Assembly (NCBI RefSeq): GCF_041431415.1
Contig: NZ_CP107845.1
Span: 5,208,001-5,272,000, forward strand
Source of the DNA: Streptomyces sp. NBC_00513
Lineage (GTDB): Bacteria; Actinomycetota; Actinomycetes; Streptomycetales; Streptomycetaceae
Direction: 5' to 3'
DNA: 64,000 nt
The notes beneath the pieces were generated by a model that worked only from the letters and a program-made list of their open reading frames with translations, was not told the DNA's origin and did no database searches. Positions 16,181 to 24,256 of the stretch are shown one piece after another. The translations under genes were made by a program, and so were the position numbers. How positions within the stretch are numbered: the first letter of the stretch is position 1; each line of letters opens with the position of its first letter.

Positions 16181-17164
16181 TCACCCCCGCAGCGGCCCGT
16201 CGGAATCCCGCAACCCGCCGCCGTCCCTGCCACCCAGCACCCCGAGGATCTCGGCGCAGATCGCCAAGGCCGTCTCCGCGGGGGTCCGCGCCCCGAGATC
16301 CAGGCCGATCGGCCCGTGCACCCGCGCCAGCTGCGCCGCGCTCACCCCGGCCGCGATCAGCCCCTCACGGCGCCGCGTGGTGGTCCGCCGGGAGCCGAGC
16401 GCCCCCACGTAAGGGATCCCGAGCGCCAGCGCCGTCCGCAGCGTCGGCACGTCGAAGTCCGGCTCGTGACTGAGCAGCACCAGACACGCGGCGTCCCGAT
16501 GATCCGCCAGGACCTTCGCGGCCTCCCCGGCCGACTCCACGACCGTCACCCCCCACTCCAGCAACGCGGCCTGCCGCCCGATGATCTCGGCCAGCTCCCC
16601 GGTACCCCCGATCACCACGCGCGGAGCGGACGGGTACGCCTCCACGAGCACCAGCCCCGCACCCCCGTACAGCGCGTCCCGCCCCGGCCGCCGGGTCGCC
16701 AACAGCTCCCCGGCCCGCCGCGCGGCGTCATCGGCCGGCAGGTCCACGGCCCGCACCACCTCGCTCACCGCCCGATCGGCCGCCGCGTTCAACCGCGTCA
16801 CCAGCGCCACCCCGGCCCCCCGCCCCAGCAGCTCCCACCACTCGCCCGGGATCGACACCAGCGGCTGCAACAACACCTCGGCCCGTCCACCACAGGTCAA
16901 CCGCGCCTCGACGGCCTCCCCGGTCCCCACGGACAGCTCACACACCCGCGCGCTCTCCCCGCCCCCCAAGCCGCCCGCCTCGACGACGAGTTCGGCATCG
17001 AAGACCCCGCGATACAGAGCCCCCACACACTCCCCGCCGGCATCCACCAACACCGCACCGGCGGGATCCCGCGGCCCGAACCCCTGCTCGGTCACGGGCC
17101 GCGCCAGATACGCCTCCCGCCCCTCGGCCACCCACCGCCGCGCCGTCTCCACCAACTCACGCAT
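16181..17164 (-). CDS. XdhC/CoxI family protein
   Basis: A 327-residue two-domain protein. The N-terminal XdhC/CoxI domain runs to about residue 100 (MRELVETARRWVAEG...). The C-terminal Rossmann-like XdhC_C domain contains PRVVIGGTGELAEII and ending features such as PYVGALGSRRTTTRR and GPIGLDLGARTPAETALA. Family members insert sulfurated molybdenum cofactor into xanthine dehydrogenase or CO dehydrogenase. No molybdoenzyme subunit lies nearby, so the client is elsewhere or the protein has another role. ATG at 17164 is chosen as the family-like start; an earlier in-frame ATG would add 17 acidic residues. Confidence 0.85.
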   Translation of the reverse strand: MRELVETARRWVAEGREAYLARPVTEQGFGPRDPAGAVLVDAGGECVGALYRGVFDAELVVEAGGLGGGESARVCELSVGTGEAVEARLTCGGRAEVLLQPLVSIPGEWWELLGRGAGVALVTRLNAAADRAVSEVVRAVDLPADDAARRAGELLATRRPGRDALYGGAGLVLVEAYPSAPRVVIGGTGELAEIIGRQAALLEWGVTVVESAGEAAKVLADHRDAACLVLLSHEPDFDVPTLRTALALGIPYVGALGSRRTTTRRREGLIAAGVSAAQLARVHGPIGLDLGARTPAETALAICAEILGVLGGRDGGGLRDSDGPLRG

Positions 17165-17554
17165 CGCGCCTGCCCCATCCTCATCGTCAGAGCCCGCCAC
17201 GAAGCACCTGGTCACCGGCGCAAGGTGGCCTCATCCCCAACCTACGTACGCCACCCCCTCCACCCCACCCCCCAAATCCCACAGACCCACCCCCACCCCC
17301 TCGTACGGACCACCGGAACCCACCCCCGGAGCGGCTATCCGATCCCAGCGCTTCCCGGCATTCCCCGGAGCGGTTCCCGCGCCGGGTGTCGCGCCACGGC
17401 AGTTGGGCAAGGACGCTGTCCACGGCCGTTCCGGAGCCGGGCACGGCGCTGGTGGCGGTGGCCCGTTGCGGTGTCGAGGACGATCTGCCTCTTGCGGCGC
17501 TGGGTCCGCAAGGTTCACCCCCGTGGGGTGACCGGACGGCGCTAGCCTGGCCGG
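17165..17554. other. Intergenic region between divergent xdhC-like and helicase-associated genes
   Basis: The half next to the XdhC-like gene is an unusual C/A-rich tract of repeated CCCCA and CCCACC words (about 17240-17330). The other half holds a -10-like TAGCCT at 17543. No gene or hairpin is convincing. Confidence 0.5.
17543..17548 (+). promoter_or_regulatory. Candidate -10 (TAGCCT) giving a leaderless transcript
   Basis: TAGCCT ends six bases before the GTG at 17555, predicting initiation on the start codon. No Shine-Dalgarno is present. Confidence 0.45.
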
Positions 17555-20032
17555 GTGAATGCGCGTACCGCCCTCGCGAAATGGCTGGGCACCCTGGATC
17601 CTGAGCGGCTGACCGCATTGCTGGAGGAGCGGGATCTGCCGCTCGCCGCCGAGTACCGACGCATCACCACCCTCCGCGAGCTCGCCGAACACCTGCTCAC
17701 CGACGAGTCGGTGGGCCAGGGACTGATGGCGGGCACCGCCGGAGAACTGGAATTGCTCGCTTCCGTCGCGGCCCTCGCCCTGGAGCGACACGGTCCCGTA
17801 GCCGGCGGCGAGGCCGAGGACGGGCCCCGGTATCCCTGGCAACAGCGGATGCCTGTCGCCGCCGTGGAGCCCGCGGACCGACTGGTGCCCGAGCGGGACG
17901 TACTGGCCTGGTTCGAGCCGGGGGAGGAGCGGCGGCGGGCGGAGCACACGCTCGCCGGACTGCGGGAGCGCGCGCTGTTGCTCCCCGCGCCCAAGGGGAA
18001 ACTGGCGCTGCCACCGCTGTTGCACGTCCGGGCCGCCGGCTTCGACGGCTACGGGCGCACCGCGACCCGGCTGCTGACCCACGCCTACAACGCCCCGGAG
18101 GTCAAGCGGATCGCCGCGAACCTGTTCGGCGAGGGCGCGGCCCGCACCCGCGACCAGGCCCAGGAGCTGATCATCGCTCTGCTCGCCGATCCCGCCCGGG
18201 TGCGGGCCCTGGTGGCGGACGCCCCGGTCCGGGCGCTGGAGCTGCTGGACCACCTGGTACCCGGCCCGCCGGTGCTGCGAACCCACTGCTTCGTCGGCCG
18301 GAATGGGGCACAGTACGCGAGCCCGGACGCCAAGTACGTCTTCCGGGAGGGCGGCAGCGGCGACGAGGGCACCGACTGGCTGGCCGGACGAGGACTGCTG
18401 GTCCCCGTCGGTCTCGACCTGGTCGAGCTTCCCTACGAGGTCGCCCGTGCGCTGCGCGACGGGGGCGCGGCACCCAGCCCCCGGCTGGAACCGGAGCCGT
18501 TCACCGCCGCCGCGCCGCTGCCGTCCGGCTGGGAGGGCGAGGGTGGCACGGCCGCCGCGGCGGCCGCCTGGCGGGCCGAACTGGTACTGCGGGCGCTGGC
18601 CGCCGAGCCGGTCGCGATGCGCAAGGCGGGCGGCATCGCCGTACGGGACACCCGGCGGCTGGCCAAGGCGGCCGGGGCCGATGAGGCCGACACCCGGCTG
18701 TGGCTGGACCTCGCGGTGAACGCCGGCCTGGCCGCGCCGCAGAACGACGAACCGGCACCCGCCCCCCGGGGCCGTAGGAACTCCAAAGGCCCCAAGCCCT
18801 CCGCCCGGCTGCTGCCGAGCGACCGCTACGACGCTTGGGCCGCCGCCCCCGCAGCGGGCAAGCTGCTGCCGCTGCTGGCCGCCTGGGCCGTGGTTCCCGC
18901 AGTGCTCAGCCACTGGCCGGACCCCGACGAGACCCCGGTCGCGCTCATCAGCCCGCAGGACGAGGACGCCGTGACCCTGCGCACCGGGGTCCTACGAGCG
19001 CTCGCCGTCCTCCCCGACGGACACGGGCTGACCGCGAACGCGCGCGGATACACCGAACTGCTCGCCCTGGCCGCATGGTTCCAGCCGTCCCTGCGCGTCC
19101 ACCTGGCCGCAGACGGCGTCGGGGAGCTGACCGGCCTGGACGGAGTCCTCGACCGCATGGCGGCCACCCTGGCAGAGGCGGCCCTGCTCGGCGTGGTCGC
19201 TCACGGCGCGCTCACCCCCGCCGGGCGGGCCCTGTGCCGACTGCTGGAGGCGGGAGCCGCCCACCACTACCCGGCAGTGCCCGGCGCGAGCGTCGACCCG
19301 TCCGCCCGGGGCTCCGAGGGCCTGGACGAAGACCTGTCCCTGCGCCCCACCCTGGCGAAGGCGGTGACCACCCTCCGCGAGGAGCTGTACGCGGCGCTGC
19401 CCGAGCCCAGCGAAACGGCCCGGTTCCAGAGCGACCTGACCGCCACTGTCACCGGTGCGCCCGCGCCCGCCCTCGCCGACCTGCTCTCCGCTGTTGGCGA
19501 CATCGAGTCCGAGGGCCACGCGGTGGTCTGGCGCATCACGGCAACCTCCATCCGTCGGGCCCTGGACGCCGGCTGGAGCGCCGACGAACTACTCGACCGC
19601 CTCACGGCGGCAAGCGAACAGGGCACCCCCCTGCCCCAACCGCTGGCCTACACGATCAAGGACACCGCCCGCACCCACGGACAGCTCAAGGTCGTCCGTT
19701 CCGCCTGCTGCATCCGCTCGGACGACACGGCCCTGATCGCCGAGGTGGTCCAGGCCCACGGCCTGGCCAAGCTCCGCCTGCGCCGGATCGCCCCCACCGT
19801 CCTGATCTCCACCGCCCCTCCCGAGGAGACCCTCACCGCCCTCCGCACGGCCGGCTACGCCCCCACCCAGGAAGCCGAGACCGGCACCACCCTCCTCGAC
19901 CGCGCCCCCACCGACCGCGCCCCGAGCCTCATGCCGACCCTGGACCGCGCTCACGCCCCCTACGGTGCACCGGCCCGCGGCACCCCCGCGAGCGCCCGCG
20001 TGCTGGCCGCCACACTCACCTCGGGCGGCTGA
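17555..20032 (+). CDS. Helicase-associated-domain protein (Helicase_C_3, XPB/Ssl2-like)
   Basis: An 825-residue protein. The C-terminal ~150 residues (VVWRITATSIRRALDAGWSA... through LPQPLAYTIKDTARTHGQL and CCIRSDDTALIAEV) match the helicase-associated domain found at the N-terminus of actinobacterial XPB helicases. The rest is helical, with winged-helix-like segments. I see no Walker A, DEAH box or other helicase motor motif, so this is not itself a helicase. In actinobacteria it usually accompanies an XPB gene elsewhere, suggesting a DNA-repair or transcription-coupled partner role. The GTG start at 17555 follows directly on a -10 element. Confidence 0.8.
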   Translation: MNARTALAKWLGTLDPERLTALLEERDLPLAAEYRRITTLRELAEHLLTDESVGQGLMAGTAGELELLASVAALALERHGPVAGGEAEDGPRYPWQQRMPVAAVEPADRLVPERDVLAWFEPGEERRRAEHTLAGLRERALLLPAPKGKLALPPLLHVRAAGFDGYGRTATRLLTHAYNAPEVKRIAANLFGEGAARTRDQAQELIIALLADPARVRALVADAPVRALELLDHLVPGPPVLRTHCFVGRNGAQYASPDAKYVFREGGSGDEGTDWLAGRGLLVPVGLDLVELPYEVARALRDGGAAPSPRLEPEPFTAAAPLPSGWEGEGGTAAAAAAWRAELVLRALAAEPVAMRKAGGIAVRDTRRLAKAAGADEADTRLWLDLAVNAGLAAPQNDEPAPAPRGRRNSKGPKPSARLLPSDRYDAWAAAPAAGKLLPLLAAWAVVPAVLSHWPDPDETPVALISPQDEDAVTLRTGVLRALAVLPDGHGLTANARGYTELLALAAWFQPSLRVHLAADGVGELTGLDGVLDRMAATLAEAALLGVVAHGALTPAGRALCRLLEAGAAHHYPAVPGASVDPSARGSEGLDEDLSLRPTLAKAVTTLREELYAALPEPSETARFQSDLTATVTGAPAPALADLLSAVGDIESEGHAVVWRITATSIRRALDAGWSADELLDRLTAASEQGTPLPQPLAYTIKDTARTHGQLKVVRSACCIRSDDTALIAEVVQAHGLAKLRLRRIAPTVLISTAPPEETLTALRTAGYAPTQEAETGTTLLDRAPTDRAPSLMPTLDRAHAPYGAPARGTPASARVLAATLTSGG

Positions 20033-20077
20033 AGTCGTGGCGCCGGCCGAGGCAGATACGACAGATACGACTCTGCC

Positions 20078-20578
20078 GTGTTCCGGATGGGGGACCGCTC
20101 CTGCACCGGACGCGGGCCGAGTGTGGGCAAGCGGTGGACCGACTCGGGGGAGAGCCATCACGACCGCGGGCTGAAGAACCGGCCCACGGAAGAGGTGAGG
20201 CGGGCGCCGATCCCGCCCCGGCTTGTGACCATCCTCCGCGAGCACCTCGACACCTTCGGGACCGCTCAGGACGGGCGGCTCTTCTTCACCGGGGGCGGGG
20301 GAGCGGTCTCCTCCTCCACGTACTACCGGGCCTGGCGGGAAGCCAGGGTGATCGCGCTGCCGCCGGCTGTGGCCGCCTCGCCGCTCGCACAGCGGCCCTG
20401 TGGCCTCCGGCACTCGGCGCCCTCCACATGACTCAATGCCGGGGTCGACTCGACCGAGGTTGCCGAGCGCGCCGGCAACAGCGTGGAAGTGCTGCTCAGT
20501 CGGTTCGCGAAGTGCCTCGACGGCCGCCAGGAGGTGGCCAACCGTCGGATCGAAGATCTGCTGCGCGAGTACGAGTGA
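20078..20578 (+). pseudogene. Remnant of a tyrosine-type integrase (C-terminal part)
   Basis: One reading frame from about 20078 to 20578 encodes the C-terminal half of an actinomycete tyrosine recombinase: GKRWTDSG, IPPRLVTILREHL, RLFFTGG, SSTYYRAWREARV, LRHSAPST and AERAGNSVEVLLSRFAKCLDGRQ. It lacks the N-terminal arm-binding and core-binding domains. A TGA at 20429-20431 stands where relatives have Trp (STW/LNAG). Downstream, TTC at 20504-20506 encodes Phe where the catalytic Tyr (RYAKCL) is expected. It is thus truncated, interrupted and active-site-dead. Its end lies 218 bp from the 3' end of tRNA-Arg, the usual position of int relative to an attachment site. Confidence 0.85.
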
Positions 20579-20738
20579 TCGCGAGTGAGTGGCGAAGCGC
20601 TGCGAGGCCCCTGGACCTGACCCGGGCCTTCAGTGGTTACCGGGTTGACCTGGGGCGATCGGTCGAGATCCTGTCCACGAATAGTCCACAGGGCCTGACA
20701 TGCGGTTGCACAGGACGGCAGTTGGCTGCGCATACGCG

Positions 20739-20779
20739 AAGACCCCGTCTCAGCGAACTCGCTGATGGCGGGGTCTTTG
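20739..20779 (-). terminator. Hairpin downstream of tRNA-Arg
   Basis: AAGACCCCG pairs with CGGGGTCTT around a partly paired interior (CAGCG/CGCTG). It is 18 bases past the tRNA 3' end on the tRNA's strand and is a plausible intrinsic terminator for the tRNA transcript. Confidence 0.6.
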
Positions 20780-20795
20780 GGCACTTCCTGCGAAG

Positions 20796-20867
20796 TGCCC
20801 CCGGCAGGATTCGAACCTGCGCACACGGCTCCGGAGGCCGTTGCTCTATCCCCTGAGCTACGGGGGC
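20796..20867 (-). tRNA. tRNA-Arg (anticodon CCG)
   Basis: Read on the minus strand, GCCCCCG pairs with CGGGGGC as acceptor stem. The D arm is GCTC-AGGGGATA-GAGC, the anticodon stem-loop ACGGC-CTCCGGA-GCCGT has anticodon CCG, and the T arm is GCAGG-TTCGAAT-CCTGC. It decodes CGG. CCA is not encoded. Its 3' end faces the integrase remnant, so it probably served as the element's attachment site. Confidence 0.95.
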
Positions 20868-20973
20868 GCGTCGCTTGTGTTGCTGCGACGGGTTGAACAC
20901 TACCAGCTCTCACCGGGTGATCAGGAACTCGTTTACCGGGGAGTGGGGAGTGCGTCGCCCGCAGGGGGTGGAA

Positions 20974-21444
20974 GTGGCAAAAACCCGGACGCGGGGGCTG
21001 TGGCGGACCTACTCTCGAGTTGTGTCAGGCGCCTCGGGTCGGGTGCTTGTTGTCGACGACAACAAGGTCATCCGGCAGTTGATCAAGGTCAATCTCGAGC
21101 TGGAGGGCTTCGAGGTCGTGACCGCGAACGATGGTGCCGAGTGCCTGGACGTCGTACATGAGGTGTGTCCGGACGTGATCACCCTTGATGTGGTCATGCC
21201 TCGGTTGGACGGCTTCGGGGCGGCCGCGCAGTTGCGGGCCGATCCGCGGACGCGGCATCTGCCCGTCGCCATTGTCAGTGCGTGCACCCAGTACGAGGTC
21301 GAGGTCGGGATCGCCGCCGGGGTGGACGCCTTCCTCGCCAAGCCCTTCGAGCCCGCCGAGCTGGTGCGCGTCGTGCGCAGGCTGGCCGAGCGCCGGGACC
21401 GGCGCGAGCGGAAAGAGACACCGGCGGGCAGAGGACGAGGGTAA
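20974..21444 (+). CDS. Single-domain response regulator
   Basis: A 156-residue protein consisting of one receiver domain: VLVVDDNKVIRQL (acidic pocket), VITLDVVMPRLDG with the phosphoacceptor Asp, the switch Ser in VAIVSAC, and AKPFEPAEL with the conserved Lys. It ends in a short basic tail with no DNA-binding domain. No kinase is adjacent. GTG at 20974 is chosen because AGGGGGTGG lies just upstream; GTG at 21022, nearer the domain, lacks a ribosome-binding site. It probably signals by protein-protein contact, as other stand-alone receivers do. Confidence 0.85.
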   Translation: MAKTRTRGLWRTYSRVVSGASGRVLVVDDNKVIRQLIKVNLELEGFEVVTANDGAECLDVVHEVCPDVITLDVVMPRLDGFGAAAQLRADPRTRHLPVAIVSACTQYEVEVGIAAGVDAFLAKPFEPAELVRVVRRLAERRDRRERKETPAGRGRG

Positions 21445-21574
21445 GGCCGACGGGGTGGATGGACCCCGTGGCTGACGGCTCGCGCGGGTCCTGTCCTCTT
21501 CTATGTGTCCAGGTGTGTGTTCACGTGTGTGTTCACATGCCGAAACCCTTCGCGTGACCCGGGGGCTTCTCCCC

Positions 21575-21580
21575 TAGGCT
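21575..21580 (+). promoter_or_regulatory. Candidate -10 (TAGGCT) giving a leaderless nrtL transcript
   Basis: TAGGCT matches the vegetative -10 consensus and ends seven bases before the GTG at 21588, so transcription probably starts at the start codon. Confidence 0.45.
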
Positions 21581-21587
21581 GGGTGAC

Positions 21588-22721
21588 GTGACCCCCGCTG
21601 ACCTCTCTCGTACCGTCGTGCGCGCCGTGCGCTGCGCCGTCGAGGACGGGGAGCTTCCGGCGGACGCGGTCGTTCCCGACCGGGTCGTGGTCGAGCGGAC
21701 CCGCCCCGGTGGGGTGGGGGAGTACGCCACGCCCGTCGCGTTCCAGGTGGCGAGGTCGGCCCGCCGCGCACCCGGTGAGGTGGCGGGGGTGCTCGCGCGC
21801 CGACTGGAGGTGGCGGACGGGATCGAGCGCGTCGAGATCAGCGGGGCGGGGTTCCTGAACTTCGTGCTGCGGAAGCGTTCCGTCGCCGATCTCCTGCGGG
21901 AGATCCACGCCCAGGGAATCCGATACGGATGCGCCCCGGATCCCGCCCCGGATCCCGACCCGGACCATGCCTCGGACCGTGAGCGTGACCATGACCGTGA
22001 TCTCGCCGCCGTCCCCGCTCCCAGCGCCGAAGTCCGCGCGCGCGTCGTCCGCGACGCGCTGCTGAGGATCGCGGCCACGCAGGGCTCGACGCCGAATGCC
22101 ACCGAACCGGCGCCGAGCACCGAACCGGCGCCGAGCACCGAACCGGCGCCGAGCAACGCCCCCACCACGAGCACCGCCCCCACCCCGGACACCGCTCCGA
22201 ACATCGCCCCCGTCCCCGCCAGGGAAGGGGACGTCGGCGCGCGCTTCGGCGTCGACGCCGCCGCCTGGGCCATGCTCGCCGTCGCGCCCCACGAGAGCCC
22301 GGTGTTCGCCGAGCGGCTGCTCGCGCAGGACGAGTCCAACGAGTTCTTCCGCGTCCGGTACGCCCATTCCCGCGCCCGCGCGCTGACCCGCAACGCCGCC
22401 CAGCTCGGGTTCGAGAGCCTGCCCGAAGAGTTCCAGAGCCTGCCCGGCGAGGTGGTGGGTGAGAACGCCCTCCTGTGCGTCCTCGCCGAGCACCCCCTCG
22501 CCCTGGAGGCCGCCGCGTACCACCGTGCGCCCGAGCGGCTCGTACGGCAGCTCGTCGAGCTGGCCGACGCCCTGCTCGACTTCCAGTACCGGGTACTGCC
22601 CCAGGGCGACGAGAAACCCTCGGCCGCCCACCGCTCCCGGCTGGCTGTCGCCGAAGCCGCCGGGACGGTGCTGGCCGGTGGCCTGACCCTGCTCGGCATG
22701 GACGCCCCTGAACGCCTGTGA
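21588..22721 (+). CDS. nrtL: ArgS-related anticodon-binding protein NrtL
   Basis: A 377-residue relative of arginyl-tRNA synthetase that keeps the ends of ArgS but not its catalytic core. Residues 1-~110 match the ArgS N-terminal domain ([25 protein letters not shown]). The last ~130 residues match the DALR anticodon-binding domain ([24 protein letters not shown]). Between them, where HIGH and KMSKS would be, is a Pro/Asp/Thr-rich linker containing three perfect TEPAPS repeats. It cannot aminoacylate, but may bind tRNA-Arg. It sits directly upstream of lysA with 19 bp between them. The name is from memory of the actinobacterial family. Confidence 0.8.
   Translation: MTPADLSRTVVRAVRCAVEDGELPADAVVPDRVVVERTRPGGVGEYATPVAFQVARSARRAPGEVAGVLARRLEVADGIERVEISGAGFLNFVLRKRSVADLLREIHAQGIRYGCAPDPAPDPDPDHASDRERDHDRDLAAVPAPSAEVRARVVRDALLRIAATQGSTPNATEPAPSTEPAPSTEPAPSNAPTTSTAPTPDTAPNIAPVPAREGDVGARFGVDAAAWAMLAVAPHESPVFAERLLAQDESNEFFRVRYAHSRARALTRNAAQLGFESLPEEFQSLPGEVVGENALLCVLAEHPLALEAAAYHRAPERLVRQLVELADALLDFQYRVLPQGDEKPSAAHRSRLAVAEAAGTVLAGGLTLLGMDAPERL
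22101..22154 (+). repeat. Three exact 18-bp tandem repeats inside nrtL
   Basis: ACCGAACCGGCGCCGAGC occurs three times in a row and encodes TEPAPS in the linker between the two ArgS-like domains. In-frame slippage would change linker length without harming the domains. Confidence 0.95.
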
Positions 22722-22740
22722 CCCGCAAAGAGAGATTTCG

Positions 22741-24132
22741 ATGAGCCGTTCCGCGCACCCCGCCGGCCCCCGCCACGCCGACGTCCTGCCCGAGGGCCAC
22801 TACGCCCCGCCGCCCGCCGACCTGAACGCGCTCGACGAGAAGGTCTGGGCCCGGACCGTCACGCGCGGCGACGACGGCGTGGTCAGCGTCGGCGGAGTCG
22901 AAGTCACCCGCCTCGCCGAGGAGTTCGGGACGCCCGCCTTCTTCCTCGACGAGTCGGACTTCCGTGAACGCTGCCGCGCCTGGGCGCACGCCTTCGGGCC
23001 GGACGCGGACGTGTTCTACGCCGGCAAGGCGTTCCTCTCCAAGGCCGTCGTGAAGTGGCTCAAGGAGGAGGGGCTCAACCTCGACGTCTGCTCCGGTGGC
23101 GAGCTGGCCACGGCGCTCGCCGCCGAGATGCCCGCCGGACGCATCGCCTTCCACGGCAACAACAAGTCCGTCGCCGAGATCACCCGCGCCATCGAGGCCG
23201 GCGTCGGTCGCATCGTCCTCGACTCGTACCAGGAGATCGCCCGCGTCGCGCACATCGCGCGCGAGCTCGGCGTACGGCAGCCGGTGCAGATCCGCGTGAC
23301 CGTCGGCGTCGAGGCACACACCCACGAGTTCATCGCCACCGCCCACGAGGACCAGAAGTTCGGCATCGCCGTCGCGGACGGCTCCGCCGCAGAGGCCGTG
23401 CGCCGCGCACTCGGGCACGACAGCCTGGAGCTGCTCGGCGTCCACTCCCACATCGGCTCGCAGATCTTCGACATGGCGGGCTTCGAGGTGTCGGCCAAGC
23501 GCGTGGTCCGGCTGCTGGCCGACGTCCGCGACGAGCACGGCGTCGAACTCCCGGAGATCGACCTCGGCGGTGGCCTCGGCATCGCCTACACCTCCGCGGA
23601 CGACCCGCGCGAGCCCCACGAGATCGCCAAGGCCCTGCACGAGATCGTCGCCCGCGAGTGCGAATCGGCCGGGCTGCGCGCCCCGCGGATCTCCGTGGAA
23701 CCCGGACGGGCGATCGTCGGCCCGACGGCCTTCACGCTGTACGAGGTCGGGACGATCAAGCCGCTGGAGGGGCTGCGGACGTACGTGTCCGTCGACGGCG
23801 GCATGTCCGACAACATCCGTACCGCCCTCTACGACGCCGAGTACACGGTCAACCTGGTCTCGCGCGTCTCCGACGCCGAACCGATGCTCGTCCGCGTCGT
23901 CGGCAAGCACTGCGAGAGCGGCGACATCGTGGTCAAGGACGCGTTCCTGCCGGCCGACCTGGCCCCGGGCGACCTGCTGGCCGTACCGGCCACCGGCGCG
24001 TACTGCCGCTCCATGGCCAGCAACTACAACCACTCGCTCCGCCCGCCCGTCGTCGCCGTGCGCGACGGACAGGCGCGAGTGATCGTCCGTCGGGAGACGG
24101 AGGAGGATCTCCTGAGTCTCGACCTCGGATGA
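22741..24132 (+). CDS. lysA: Diaminopimelate decarboxylase
   Basis: A 463-residue PLP enzyme catalysing the last step of lysine synthesis (meso-DAP to L-lysine + CO2). It has the alanine-racemase-like barrel with the PLP Lys K96 in [17 protein letters not shown], the phosphate-binding DLGGGLG, and EPGRAIVGP. The C-terminal domain has CESGDI and [12 protein letters not shown], supplying active-site Cys and Tyr. AGAGAG precedes the ATG. It lies 19 bp after nrtL and ahead of hom, thrC and thrB, keeping aspartate-family genes together. Confidence 0.97.
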   Translation: MSRSAHPAGPRHADVLPEGHYAPPPADLNALDEKVWARTVTRGDDGVVSVGGVEVTRLAEEFGTPAFFLDESDFRERCRAWAHAFGPDADVFYAGKAFLSKAVVKWLKEEGLNLDVCSGGELATALAAEMPAGRIAFHGNNKSVAEITRAIEAGVGRIVLDSYQEIARVAHIARELGVRQPVQIRVTVGVEAHTHEFIATAHEDQKFGIAVADGSAAEAVRRALGHDSLELLGVHSHIGSQIFDMAGFEVSAKRVVRLLADVRDEHGVELPEIDLGGGLGIAYTSADDPREPHEIAKALHEIVARECESAGLRAPRISVEPGRAIVGPTAFTLYEVGTIKPLEGLRTYVSVDGGMSDNIRTALYDAEYTVNLVSRVSDAEPMLVRVVGKHCESGDIVVKDAFLPADLAPGDLLAVPATGAYCRSMASNYNHSLRPPVVAVRDGQARVIVRRETEEDLLSLDLG

Positions 24133-24142
24133 TGAAATAGAC

Positions 24143-24191
24143 GTCTCACTCAATGGACCGAGGATGGAAACTGCTGTCCATTGAGTGAGAC
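24143..24191. promoter_or_regulatory. Perfect 16-bp inverted repeat between lysA and hom
   Basis: GTCTCACTCAATGGAC (24143-24158) and its exact reverse complement (24176-24191) are separated by 17 bases. It starts 10 bases after the lysA stop and ends 65 bases before the hom start. It could terminate lysA transcripts, attenuate hom or bind a dimeric regulator; low stem GC content argues against a simple Streptomyces terminator. Confidence 0.8.
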
Positions 24192-24196
24192 TGGTT

Positions 24197-24209
24197 CACA
24201 CCTGGTGTG
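24197..24209. promoter_or_regulatory. Palindrome CACACC-T-GGTGTG upstream of hom
   Basis: A perfect 13-bp dyad immediately after the long inverted repeat and 47 bases before the hom start. Size and symmetry fit a repressor operator. The cognate protein is unknown. Confidence 0.5.
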
Positions 24210-24256
24210 CAAACCGCGCTCCGGGTAGCGATGGAAGATCGAAAGGCGTAGGTCGA

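Noticed and set aside
22101..22154. CRISPR-like repeats
   Set aside because: The units are directly adjacent 18-bp coding repeats with no spacers. No CRISPR array or cas gene was seen in the window.
21838..24153. 771-codon open frame antisense to nrtL-lysA, and similar long antisense frames over rho, atp and chiC
   Set aside because: High GC produces long open antisense frames. Protein composition is low complexity and the opposite strand has clear conserved genes.
24143..24191. Inverted repeat as an insertion-sequence end
   Set aside because: The two arms are only 17 bases apart, with no transposase or target duplication.
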